The translations under genes and the position numbers were made by a program. Below the pieces are notes generated by a model. The model did not search any database, was not told the DNA's origin, and saw nothing but the letters and a program-made list of their open reading frames with translations. This document shows positions 8,872 to 16,585 of a stretch of DNA of 41,123 nucleotides, piece by piece. The DNA lies in NCBI GenBank assembly GCA_009781695.1, contig WQVH01000016.1, forward strand, positions 1 to 41,123. The letters run 5' to 3'. This stretch comes from Oscillospiraceae bacterium. Its GTDB lineage: Bacteria > Bacillota > Clostridia > Oscillospirales > Oscillospiraceae. Each line of letters starts with the position of its first letter. Positions within the stretch are counted from its first letter, which is position 1.

Positions 8872-9142
8872 GGGTAATGGCGCAATCTTGAACACGCCTC
8901 TGCCCCCTGCCTTTCGGCACTTATTTTTGTTATCGTCCTAGGTGGGCGAAAGCCCACCGTTGTCCTCTGCCTCAATAATTACCAAAATCCAGTGGTCAGA
9001 GGTCGTAGATTTTATTTTTGAGATTTTTGGTGCAGAGCTAGGCGCAAACCCGCAGGAATGCTAGTGCCTTCCAAGGGGGTGTAACGACGCTATGTGCCGA
9101 AAATCTCAAAAATAAAACGTGTTCAAGATTGCGCCATTACCC
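8872..9142. mobile_element. 271-bp MITE with 25-bp terminal inverted repeats and TA duplication
   Basis: The ends are perfect 25-bp inverted repeats (8872-8896 and 9118-9142; outermost bases GGGTAATGGCG). They are flanked by TA on both sides (8870-8871, 9143-9144), the target duplication typical of IS630/Tc1-mariner elements. There is no coding frame of note, so it is non-autonomous. Inside are a 7-bp GAAA-tetraloop hairpin (8941-8958) and a second inverted repeat of 21 bp (9010-9030 with 9097-9117, 20/21 pairs) abutting the right end. It lies directly after the stop codon of the 248-residue protein gene. A 70-bp identical fragment of its left end is at 27417-27486. Confidence 0.85.
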
Positions 9143-9160
9143 TAGTCAAATATAGCAAGG

Positions 9161-9223
9161 TATAAAAAACCGGTCACAGTCTTGAAACCCGCTATGCGTT
9201 TTCTCAGATGTTTTGTGACCGGT
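9161..9223 (-). terminator. Terminator of the SLC13-type transporter gene
   Basis: Inverted repeat ACCGGTCACA (9169-9178) / TGTGACCGGT (9214-9223) with a 35-base loop. On the minus strand the stem is followed by TTTTTTATA. It lies about 20 bases past the transporter stop codon. The long loop is unusual. Confidence 0.6.
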
Positions 9224-9243
9224 ATATATTTTTTCAAAAAGCA

Positions 9244-10632
9244 CTATACCATGCCGAACACATTACCTATAACCGTGAGCCATAGTGCCATGACGATGAT
9301 CAGGAAAATCTGAATTGGAAGCGAGGATATGAACATATCCTTGATAGAATAATAGCCCTTTGAATAGGTGAGCAAGGGTACCGTGTCGAGCGGAAGCAAG
9401 AAGCAGGCACAACCGGCAATTGCGGCAACCAACATGACGATTGCCGGAGATGCCCCGGCACCGACCGCCAGTGCAATAAGCGGCGCACCCATGATCACAA
9501 CCAGTGAAGGTGCGACGGGTATTATGATGAGTAAGGCAAAAAACAGGGCGGCGGCGAAAGCGATAAGCACCGGTGTTGGCACGTTAAGCACCGGAAGCAC
9601 TGATACGATGAAGTCACTCACTCCGTTGGTAACCATGAGATTACCTAATGAAATGACAGTTGCTATAAGAAAAACCGAGTCCCAGCCTATGCTGCTTACG
9701 AAAGTGTCGAATTTCAAAGTTTTTAACTGAGGAATGCATAGTACGCAAGCGCCGAGCACTGCAACAACCATGATGTTGATGCCGCTGACCCATGATGAGG
9801 AGATCCAAAGTACCATCATTAAACCGGTGATGATCAGGGCGGTTATTTCTGCTTTGGTCATTTTTTTCGGAATTTCAAGTTTTTCAATAAACGCTTTGAC
9901 CATTTCCGGGCTGATTTCGGCGGGTTTATGCACTTTTAGAATGATCCACCATGCAACCGGCAGGCTTACGAGGGTAATCGGAACGCCTGCGGCCATCCAT
10001 TGCACAAAGGGAATGGTCATTCCTGTATGGGTATATAGCTCGTTGAGTGCAAGCAGATTGATGGTGCTGCCGATGGGTGTTGTGATTGCACCAATCATTG
10101 TGGCAACCGGCACGGCAATCATGAAGGTGCGGCCGGAGCGTTTTTTATCGTCAGGGTTCTCATAAAGTTCCAGAAAACTGAGCGCTATGCCCATAAATAC
10201 AGCGCAGGTGGGTACACTGGAGACAAAGCCTGATATGATTGCGGTGCTTGCCATGATTGCCAGTAGCATGAGCTTAACATTCTTGCCGAATTTTTTTAGC
10301 AAGGCAACGAGTATGCGTCTTGATAGCGGCAGTGTTGTGAATACGGCGGATATGCCGAATGATGCGATGACAAATAGTATAACAGGGTTTGCGATACCGG
10401 ACAGCGCTGCTCCGAATGTTGGGGCTACGCCAAGAACAGGCATGAGACCTAAAAAGAAGAAGCAGATATGGAGGATTCGAAATGGTGATGTGATCAGCAT
10501 TACCAAAAATGCCAATAACATGCCAATGGTTCTGATACCTGGTTGGGGCAGTCCTCCGATTTCAGGAATGAACAGCATGGATGTGAGTATTACGGCGGAA
10601 AGAACTATGCCAAATAATTGCTTTGGTTTCAA
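9244..10632 (-). CDS. DASS/SLC13 family anion:sodium symporter-like transporter
   Basis: Integral membrane carrier with 11-12 hydrophobic segments, of the divalent anion:Na+ symporter type that takes up dicarboxylates, citrate or sulfate. Family-like features are the duplicated segments ending in SxPxG-type turns: GAITTPIGSTINLLAL in the first half and VAPSLVVIMGAPLIALAVGAG in the second. The frame extends upstream to a TTG at 10677, but no ribosome binding site is found there. The TTG at 10632 has AGAGAGGT nine bases upstream and is preferred; it gives 462 residues. Monocistronic, with its own terminator at 9161-9223. Substrate not predictable. Confidence 0.88.
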   Translation of the reverse strand: MKPKQLFGIVLSAVILTSMLFIPEIGGLPQPGIRTIGMLLAFLVMLITSPFRILHICFFFLGLMPVLGVAPTFGAALSGIANPVILFVIASFGISAVFTTLPLSRRILVALLKKFGKNVKLMLLAIMASTAIISGFVSSVPTCAVFMGIALSFLELYENPDDKKRSGRTFMIAVPVATMIGAITTPIGSTINLLALNELYTHTGMTIPFVQWMAAGVPITLVSLPVAWWIILKVHKPAEISPEMVKAFIEKLEIPKKMTKAEITALIITGLMMVLWISSSWVSGINIMVVAVLGACVLCIPQLKTLKFDTFVSSIGWDSVFLIATVISLGNLMVTNGVSDFIVSVLPVLNVPTPVLIAFAAALFFALLIIIPVAPSLVVIMGAPLIALAVGAGASPAIVMLVAAIAGCACFLLPLDTVPLLTYSKGYYSIKDMFISSLPIQIFLIIVMALWLTVIGNVFGMV

Positions 10633-10749
10633 GGGTTCACGACCTCTCTTAGGTTGAAGTAATTGTTGACTATGCAAGTGTTTTAAGGTAAGTTAAGTAT
10701 TAGGTCTCAGCGTTCTTTGATTCTAACAATTATGCAAGGAGTGTTTCTT

Positions 10750-11502
10750 ATGATTATTACCATAAGCGGACAGTATGGCTCTGGGGGCAACGAAGTCGGC
10801 ATGCGGCTGGCTGAAATAATGGGTTACAGGGTGTTCGATGCGCAACTTATTGTCAGGGCAAGGGAGATTTATACGCAGACTGGTATGCGTGATGATAGGC
10901 CAAGTTGGTGGCCGAATTTGAGCTTAAAGCCTTATGACGAGGATGATATTTTTCCGAGTCTGGGTACGGCGTTGGGACAAGCGGAGCTTGAACTTAAGTC
11001 CGATCAGATGACTTCTGATTCTTCATTTGCTCATTTGGGATCGGAGGCGGATCATTTTCGCAGAGCGATGCTTGAGTCTTTGACCGGTGCTGTGATGGAG
11101 TGCTCAGAAGGTGGAGATTGTATACTTTTTGGTAAGTGTTCGGACTTTATTTTGCGTGGTGTGCCGGATACGATTCATGTTTTTTCTACTGCTGATATGG
11201 ATGTGCGCATCAGCCGCATCATGAGTCAGTATAATTTGAATTTGGATAATGTAGGTGGTTCTCAGTGGTTGGCTCCGTCTTATACGCTTCAAGAGGCGGG
11301 TCAGCTTTTGAATATGGAGCGAAGGGATGCGCTTGAGCTTATGTATACGACGGATAAGCGGCGTGCGGATTTGTTTGAGTTTTTGACGGGTGAGCGTTGG
11401 GGTGATTTGGAGCGTTTTGATTATCATATTGTGGGCGATGAGCTTAATTTGGATGTGCAGACGAGTTTGCTTCTGGAATTTGTCCGGAAGAAAATGAGGT
11501 AG
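10750..11502 (+). CDS. Cytidylate kinase-like family protein
   Basis: P-loop kinase-like protein, 250 residues from the ATG at 10750, which has AAGGAG 9 bases upstream; an in-frame ATG at 10717 lacks one. The N-terminus MIITISGQYGSGGNEVG carries the glycine-rich loop of the cytidylate-kinase-like (AAA_26) family, with the classical lysine replaced by Asn-Glu. FGKCSDFIL and IHVFSTADMDVRISRIM match the NMP-kinase-like core, and a YTTDKRRADLFEFLTG stretch follows. The family is common in Clostridia; its members are not the true Cmk, and their substrates are mostly unproven. It is divergent from the SLC13 transporter and convergent with ybaB. Confidence 0.85.
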   Translation: MIITISGQYGSGGNEVGMRLAEIMGYRVFDAQLIVRAREIYTQTGMRDDRPSWWPNLSLKPYDEDDIFPSLGTALGQAELELKSDQMTSDSSFAHLGSEADHFRRAMLESLTGAVMECSEGGDCILFGKCSDFILRGVPDTIHVFSTADMDVRISRIMSQYNLNLDNVGGSQWLAPSYTLQEAGQLLNMERRDALELMYTTDKRRADLFEFLTGERWGDLERFDYHIVGDELNLDVQTSLLLEFVRKKMR

Positions 11503-11542
11503 CCCACTATTCTAACTTGCGAGCGGTCTGTTTGTCAATGTC

Positions 11543-11590
11543 AAAAAAACAACAAATGAGCACCCCAGAGTAATCCGGGGAGCTCATTTG
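11543..11590 (-). terminator. Terminator of the dnaX-ybaB operon
   Basis: Hairpin 11553-11566 pairing with 11577-11590 (CAAATGAGC-A-CCCC / GGGG-A-GCTCATTTG, one mismatch). On the minus strand it is followed by TTGTTTTTTTGAC. It lies between ybaB and the converging kinase-like gene. Confidence 0.85.
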
Positions 11591-11607
11591 CTGCTTAGAG
11601 GTGTGCC

Positions 11608-11952
11608 TTAAAACCCCAGGTTCAATCCTCCGGTGAGCGCGGACATAGAATCGTTCATGCTCGACTCAGCCTTGCGCAATGCCTCATTGACCGCTGCGAC
11701 AATCAAATCTTGCAGCATCTCCACATCATCAGGATCAACAGCGTCCGGATCGATGAGCAACTCAGTAAGCTCACGCTTGCCGCTTACGACCGCAGTCACC
11801 GCACCGCCGCCTGCCTGTGCCGAATAAGTTTTTTCCTCAAGCTCGGCTTGCATCTTCATCATGTCGTTTTGCAACTTTTGAGCTTGCTTGATCATATTCA
11901 TGTTCATACCACCGCCGCCATAACTGCCGCCGCGAAATCCACCTTTACCCAT
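11608..11952 (-). CDS. ybaB: YbaB/EbfC family nucleoid-associated protein
   Basis: Small DNA-binding protein of 114 residues that forms a tweezer-like dimer on the nucleoid. A glycine-rich head (GKGGFRGGSYGGGG) is followed by the family core: MIKQAQKLQNDMMKMQAELEEK, then SAQAGGGAVTAVVSGKREL, LLIDPDAVDPDDVEMLQDLIVAAVNEA and a methionine-rich tail. SD AAGGAGA precedes the ATG. It follows dnaX by 17 bases on the same strand, the conserved Bacillota order ffs-dnaX-ybaB. The recR gene that normally comes next is absent here; a terminator and a converging gene stand in its place. Confidence 0.95.
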   Translation of the reverse strand: MGKGGFRGGSYGGGGMNMNMIKQAQKLQNDMMKMQAELEEKTYSAQAGGGAVTAVVSGKRELTELLIDPDAVDPDDVEMLQDLIVAAVNEALRKAESSMNDSMSALTGGLNLGF

Positions 11953-11969
11953 AATCTTCTCCTTTGTGT

Positions 11970-13745
11970 TTATTCAAAATTTACTATGCTAAACTGATCA
12001 ACCAATTTTTCAAGTTTATCATGCTTGCTTTCCGAAACAATACTATCAGCTGCACAAGTACGGATAATCATATCACGATTGAGCGCCTTGGCAGCGGCCT
12101 CTTTGAGTGCATCCAAAAACAGCTTAGACTCTATCTGTGCGACTGTAAACGGATTTCTTGCGCTGATGATTAAGGTGTTATCCTTTAGTTGTGCACTGAT
12201 CTCATTGCAGTCGCTGAGCAGCGAATAAATAGGCACATCGCTCTTGAGTTCATTTAATACCGCATCCCAGAAATCGGTCTCCGATGAATCCGGGGAAGCC
12301 TGTGCAGTATCGGATGGTTGCGCAGAGTTATCTGCGCAATCGGAATCCTCCGATTGTTCCGCATATTCGGAACGATCGAAATCTTCGGAATCACTAGGTG
12401 TGCGTGCGAAATCATCTGATGAATCATGAGGTGCATGGGTTATAAATGCTTCTTCTGTGGCCTCGAAGTCTCTGTGATCATAGAAATCTTCCGGTTCTTC
12501 TGCAACTGCAAATGCAGCATCTTCCGGTACGCTGCGCTCATCTGCGGGTATCTCAGATACAGTGTCGTGCATGTGCGTGTTATTATTCTCTGCCGTATGG
12601 ATCATCCCGGTCGCCGGGCTTCGGGATTCAAGTTGCTCAATTCTTGCCAGCATCGCCGGGATATCATCTGAAAGCCGCTCATCGCAGAGTCTGATAAAAC
12701 ACATCTCAGTGGTGATCTTAACACTTGCGCCGCGTGAGAGTGCGGCAGAAGTCTCGCGAATGACCTCCAAATTAGCAAACAAGCGCTCAGGCGATATCTG
12801 GGCTGAAAGTCCGGAAAGTTCGGATTGACTAAAGCCGCCGCTCAGCAGAGGTGAACTTGCCGAGAGCTTGCTTACAAGCAGATCTCTCATCAGTGTAGCC
12901 AATTCACTCATGAGCGCAGCCATATCACGCCCATCCTCATAGAGCGTGTTGAGAATCTCCAATGCAGACACAACATCCTTGACTGCAATGCAGTGCGTGA
13001 GTCGTAGCAGTTCTTGCTTTTCTGAAAGGCCGACCGTGTCCAGTACGCGCTTAAGGTCAATAAGTGTGTCGGATGTACACTGGTCGAGTAGTGATAATCC
13101 ATCCCGCATTGAGCCATCGGCCAAAGTCGCCAGTTTTTCAAGCGCCTCATCGGTCAGTGTCAGCCCTTCTTGCTCGGCGACATAGCTTAGCCGAGATGCG
13201 ATCAGATCAGAGGATAGGCGCTTGAAAGAAAACTTTTGGCAACGAGATAGGATTGTAGCCGGGACTTTGTGCAGCTCTGTTGTTGCCAGAACAAACATCA
13301 GATATTTTGGTGGTTCTTCCAAAATCTGCAAAAGCGCATTAAAAGCCGCAGGGCTGAGCATATGTACTTCGTCAACAATATAAACGCGTTTCTTAACGGA
13401 CGCGGGGGAATAGATCGCCTCGTCAAGCAAATCACGGATATTTTCAACTCTATTGTTGGAAGCGGCTTCGAGTTCGAGCACATCAAGGATGCTTCCGTCT
13501 TCTATGCCTATGCAAGAAGCGCAGGTGTTACAGGGATCACCGGAAATGGGTGAAAGGCAATTGATGGCGCGTGCCAGAATCTTCGCACAGGAGGTCTTGC
13601 CTGTGCCGCGCGTGCCGACAAACAAATAAGCATGTGACACTCTGTCGGTGTCTACTTGGCGCTTGAGTGTCTCGGTGATGTGCGCTTGTCCGGTGACATC
13701 GCTGAAACTTCTGGGGCGATATTTGCGGTACAATGCCTTATACAA
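11970..13745 (-). CDS. dnaX: DNA polymerase III subunit gamma/tau (DnaX)
   Basis: Clamp-loader ATPase subunit of the replicative polymerase, 591 residues. N-terminal ALYRKYRPRSFSDVTGQ, P-loop GTRGTGKTSCAK, zinc-binding cysteines in the CNTCASC segment, Walker B in YIVDEVHMLS and sensor 1 TTELHKVPATILSRCQ are all intact. Domain III follows. Then comes an unusual ~110-residue Asp/Glu/Ser-rich, probably disordered linker (about 390-500), and a short C-terminal polymerase/helicase-contact domain. I chose the TTG at 13745 because it gives the canonical M-Y-x-ALYRKYRP start and stands 8 bases from AGGAGG. The TTG at 13751 is only 2 bases from that SD. Confidence 0.96.
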   Translation of the reverse strand: MYKALYRKYRPRSFSDVTGQAHITETLKRQVDTDRVSHAYLFVGTRGTGKTSCAKILARAINCLSPISGDPCNTCASCIGIEDGSILDVLELEAASNNRVENIRDLLDEAIYSPASVKKRVYIVDEVHMLSPAAFNALLQILEEPPKYLMFVLATTELHKVPATILSRCQKFSFKRLSSDLIASRLSYVAEQEGLTLTDEALEKLATLADGSMRDGLSLLDQCTSDTLIDLKRVLDTVGLSEKQELLRLTHCIAVKDVVSALEILNTLYEDGRDMAALMSELATLMRDLLVSKLSASSPLLSGGFSQSELSGLSAQISPERLFANLEVIRETSAALSRGASVKITTEMCFIRLCDERLSDDIPAMLARIEQLESRSPATGMIHTAENNNTHMHDTVSEIPADERSVPEDAAFAVAEEPEDFYDHRDFEATEEAFITHAPHDSSDDFARTPSDSEDFDRSEYAEQSEDSDCADNSAQPSDTAQASPDSSETDFWDAVLNELKSDVPIYSLLSDCNEISAQLKDNTLIISARNPFTVAQIESKLFLDALKEAAAKALNRDMIIRTCAADSIVSESKHDKLEKLVDQFSIVNFE

Positions 13746-13792
13746 ATGCAATACCTCCTATCCTTGATGCTACTTTTGGTGTCCATGCATTC

Positions 13793-13872
13793 GTAGGGTA
13801 CGATGTCCTCATCGTACCGTTTGAGGTGCACGATTCTATACAGCATGGTGCGATGAGGACATCGCACCCTAC
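13793..13872. repeat. 80-bp palindromic intergenic repeat
   Basis: Two 26-base arms (13793-13818 and 13847-13872) are inverted copies with two transition differences (GTAGGGTACGATGTCCTC… against GTAGGGTGCGATGTCCTC…), separated by 28 bases. It sits between SRP RNA and dnaX, so on the minus strand it follows the SRP RNA 3' end by 24 bases. It may act as a terminator or processing hairpin there. Size and form are those of a REP/MITE-like dispersed repeat; no second full copy is in the window. Confidence 0.7.
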
Positions 13873-13896
13873 AACAGGTTACATCCATTCTAAAAA

Positions 13897-14201
13897 CAAT
13901 TTGCTCCGCTGAAAGACCGCACACCAATCTTTGAAAGTGCAATATACCCGCTAACTTGACAGCCGGCTCAAAACCGGTTGCCTCGCGGCACACGCAAGAT
14001 TTCGCTTAATGCTGCTCGGTTCCCCGCCTGACATGGTTCGCGAATTTACGTTGCGCGAGACCGATTCGTCATCGCTGCTTATCAAGGGCTGACAATACAT
14101 CACAAGTCCTGGGATTGGAATTCATTCCTGCTGTAGCGGGTTGCAGGTCACAGGGCACCGCTATCTCCCCAACTAGTGCGGCCTTTCGCCGGAGCAAATT
14201 G
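13897..14201 (-). ncRNA. ffs: Signal recognition particle RNA, large (Bacillus-type)
   Basis: RNA scaffold of the signal recognition particle, which with Ffh targets nascent membrane and secreted proteins. On the minus strand the ends pair (CAATTTGCTCCGGCG at the 5' end with CGGAGCAAATTG at the 3' end). The 5' half has the conserved Alu-domain stretch GGGGAGATAGCGGTGCCCTG with ACCTGCAACCCGCTACAGCAGG. The S domain shows GTCAGGCGGGGAACCGAGCAG, i.e. the GGAA tetraloop and the AGCAG internal loop bound by Ffh. At about 305 nt it is the large form with an Alu domain found in Bacillota. Position just upstream of dnaX is the conserved one. Exact ends are taken from the terminal pairing. Confidence 0.93.
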
Positions 14202-14222
14202 CCTTTAGATTACGTAACAGAC

Positions 14223-14251
14223 ATTATACAACGCCTTGCCTTTATTATCAA
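14223..14251 (-). promoter_or_regulatory. Promoter of the SRP RNA gene
   Basis: Minus strand TTGATA (14251-14246), exactly 17 bases, TATAAT (14228-14223). It is placed 21 bases before the proposed SRP RNA 5' end, so a short 5' trailer of about 15 nt would be trimmed. It starts 9 bases after the stop of the upstream small membrane protein gene. Confidence 0.8.
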
Positions 14252-14259
14252 GAGAAAAA

Positions 14260-14607
14260 TTATAGGATAACACTCAGCAAAACCTGTATAAGCCCGGTCA
14301 AAAGCACAGTGAAAATGCCGAGCCATAAGACGCTCCGTGCTTTTTGCTGTCGCTTTTCCCGACGATCAAAACCACGTTCGGCAAAGGTCGTGCGGTCAAG
14401 TAACTTGCTGCGTGGGTCAAATGAAGAAGGCAAGAACATCAGAACAATACCACCCGAGATCAAAACAACACCAATAAAGAAATTGACATTGAAGATATAG
14501 CGCATGGTTAAGAAACCATGCGCTATAAAGCCATAAATGATACTCAGTACGGCGACTATTGACATAAGGCACAGTGCCACAGACAGCAACTTCACATAAT
14601 GTTTCAT
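14260..14607 (-). CDS. Small membrane protein of unknown function, last gene of the opp cluster
   Basis: 115 residues with three predicted membrane helices (about 7-30, 38-60, 92-113). A charged cytosolic loop (FDPRSKLLDRTTFAERGFDRREKRQQKAR) separates helices two and three. I do not recognise a family. It starts 9 bases after the oppF stop, so it is probably transcribed with the oligopeptide importer, although no strong ribosome binding site precedes its ATG. Nothing ties it functionally to peptide uptake. It ends just before the SRP RNA promoter. Confidence 0.7.
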   Translation of the reverse strand: MKHYVKLLSVALCLMSIVAVLSIIYGFIAHGFLTMRYIFNVNFFIGVVLISGGIVLMFLPSSFDPRSKLLDRTTFAERGFDRREKRQQKARSVLWLGIFTVLLTGLIQVLLSVIL

Positions 14608-14616
14608 GCGGCTATG

Positions 14617-15579
14617 CTACCCATCTTGACCATGCACAACATGACATGCGCAATAACGCCCTTCGGACACCTGTAGAAGTTCCGGAGTGACATCTTTGCA
14701 AATGTCCTTTCGCATAAAGCATCGGCCATAAAATCTGCAACCGGGCGGTGGTGCAATCGGACTCGGTACATCGCCCTCAAGGAGAATGCGCTCCAGATCA
14801 TCGTCCACATTCGGAATGGGAATTGCGGAAAGCAGCGCCTTGGTATATGGGTGTAACGGGTCTTTAAAGATTGAAGAAAAGTCTGTCATTTCAACGATTT
14901 TGCCCAAATACATGACGGCAATATTATTGCTCACATGCTTAATGACGCTCAAATCGTGTGAAATAAACAGGTAAGTAAGCCCGAATTCCTTCTGCAAGTC
15001 CTCCATCAGGTTCAAGATTTGTGCCTGAATAGATACATCCAAAGCCGAGACCGGCTCGTCTTGCACGATGAAGGATGGATTTAGCGCCAAGGCTCGGGCG
15101 ATGCCGATTCTTTGCCGCCGTCCGCCGTCGAGCTCGTGCGGATATGTGTTTTCCAGCCGTGATGCCAAACCGACGGTTTCCATGAGTTTTTTCACCTTTT
15201 GATAACGCTCGGTCTTGCTCATGGACTTTTTGTTGATAATAAAAGGCTCGGCGATAATCTCCGACACGCTCATGCGTGGATTTAAGGATGCAAAAGGGTC
15301 TTGGAAAACGATCTGCGCATTTTCGCGAAATGCACTCATCTGCTTCTTGTTGTACTGTAGGATATCTTCTCCATTAAAAAGCACCTCGCCGCCTGAGGCT
15401 TCTAAGAGCCGCAAGACGACACGCCCGGTGGTGGATTTTCCACATCCGGACTCACCCACCAAGCCCAAGGTTTCGCCTTTGTTTATAGAAAAATTGATAT
15501 CATCAACGGCGTGGAGCAAACCTTTGGCGGTCTTAAAGTATTTTTTCAGATTCTTTACTTCCAGAAGCTTTTCAGTCAT
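14617..15579 (-). CDS. oppF: Oligopeptide/dipeptide ABC transporter ATP-binding protein (OppF/DppF type)
   Basis: One of two ATPases energising the peptide importer, 320 residues. Walker A is GESGCGKST, Q-loop VFQDPFASLNPRM, Walker B IVQDEPVSALD, with the oligopeptide C-terminal cysteine region (CRFYGRCFMRKDIC) that in this family can bind an iron-sulfur cluster. The signature reads LDGGRRQR rather than LSGGQRQR, a variant also found in clostridial OppF proteins. Open frame extends upstream to 15666, but the ATG at 15579 overlaps the oppD stop (TAATG) and has GGAGGTG in front, so it is the start. The 1-base overlap couples it to oppD. Confidence 0.95.
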   Translation of the reverse strand: MTEKLLEVKNLKKYFKTAKGLLHAVDDINFSINKGETLGLVGESGCGKSTTGRVVLRLLEASGGEVLFNGEDILQYNKKQMSAFRENAQIVFQDPFASLNPRMSVSEIIAEPFIINKKSMSKTERYQKVKKLMETVGLASRLENTYPHELDGGRRQRIGIARALALNPSFIVQDEPVSALDVSIQAQILNLMEDLQKEFGLTYLFISHDLSVIKHVSNNIAVMYLGKIVEMTDFSSIFKDPLHPYTKALLSAIPIPNVDDDLERILLEGDVPSPIAPPPGCRFYGRCFMRKDICKDVTPELLQVSEGRYCACHVVHGQDG

Positions 15580-16559
15580 TATTCCACCTCCTGCTTGCGA
15601 AACAGCACACACTTGACAAAATGATTGTTGCCGATGTCTACATTGGCCGGGACGACTTGCGCACATTCCGCTCCGGCCTGTTCACACCGAGGGTGAAATG
15701 GGCAGCCGGAAGGTAGGTTCGAAGGGTCAGGCATCAGTCCCATGATAGGCTTTAGGGTGTCATCGTCATTTTTGATGTTGGGTATGGAGCCAAACAATCC
15801 GACGGTGTAAGGATGTTTTGGATTCTTGAAAAGGTCGTATTTATCGGCAAATTCCACAATGCTGCCGGCATACATAATGGCGACTTTATCACAGATTTTA
15901 GCCACGATGCCCAGATCATGAGTGATCATGATCATTGCTGTGTTGAATTCTTTTTTTAACCCGCGCATGAGTTCCAGAACCTGAGCTTGAATCGTTACAT
16001 CCAAGGCTGTTGTTGGCTCATCAGCAATCAGCAGCTCGGGATTACAGGCCAGAGCAATGGCGATACCTACACGTTGGCGCATACCGCCGGAGAATTGGTG
16101 CGGAAACTCTTTGGAGCGCTCTGCGCCTATGCCGACTTTTTCGAGCATTTCTTCGGCTTTTTTCAGCGCCTCTTTGGCGGTGACTCGTTCATGCAGGCTG
16201 ATGACTTCGGCGATTTGTTCACCGATGGGTATGACCGGATTGAGGCTGGTCATAGGGTCTTGGAAAATCATCGATACCTTGTTGCCTCGGATCTTGCGCA
16301 TTTCTGATTCTGTTTTGGCGATGAGGTTTTCCCCATCGAGAAAAATTTTACCACCGATTATTTTGCCGGGTGGATTGGGTACAAGTCGTAAAATCCCCAG
16401 TGCTGTGGTTGTTTTTCCGGCACCGGTTTCGCCGACTAATCCCACGGTCTCACCGCGGTCAAGGCTTAGGTTCAGATCGTTTACGGCGCAAACTACACCA
16501 TCATCTGTTACGTAATGGATCGTAAGTTTTTCTATATCAAGCAGCTTTTCTTTACTCAT
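15579..16559 (-). CDS. oppD: Oligopeptide/dipeptide ABC transporter ATP-binding protein (OppD/DppD type)
   Basis: Second ATPase of the peptide importer, 326 residues. Walker A GETGAGKTT, Q-loop MIFQDPMTSLNPV, intact signature FSGGMRQRVGIAIAL, Walker B LIADEPTTALDVTIQ and the switch histidine in MITHDLGIVA are present. The C-terminal oligopeptide domain has CPFHPRCEQAGAEC, completing the four-cysteine pattern. The ATG at 16559 has AGGAGTG eight bases upstream. It lies in the tight run oppB-oppC-oppD-oppF with gaps of 15, 26 and -1 bases. Confidence 0.96.
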   Translation of the reverse strand: MSKEKLLDIEKLTIHYVTDDGVVCAVNDLNLSLDRGETVGLVGETGAGKTTTALGILRLVPNPPGKIIGGKIFLDGENLIAKTESEMRKIRGNKVSMIFQDPMTSLNPVIPIGEQIAEVISLHERVTAKEALKKAEEMLEKVGIGAERSKEFPHQFSGGMRQRVGIAIALACNPELLIADEPTTALDVTIQAQVLELMRGLKKEFNTAMIMITHDLGIVAKICDKVAIMYAGSIVEFADKYDLFKNPKHPYTVGLFGSIPNIKNDDDTLKPIMGLMPDPSNLPSGCPFHPRCEQAGAECAQVVPANVDIGNNHFVKCVLFRKQEVE

Positions 16560-16585
16560 GATTTCACTCCTGCCATAATCTAATC

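Noticed and set aside
11601-11640. Possible tRNA T-arm (GGTTCAATCC)
   Set aside because: It is the 3' coding end of ybaB; no cloverleaf can be built around it. No tRNA was found anywhere in the window.
14617-15579. OppF signature LDGGRRQR as a sign of an inactive ATPase
   Set aside because: Walker A, Q-loop and Walker B are intact and I know this signature variant from other clostridial OppF proteins.
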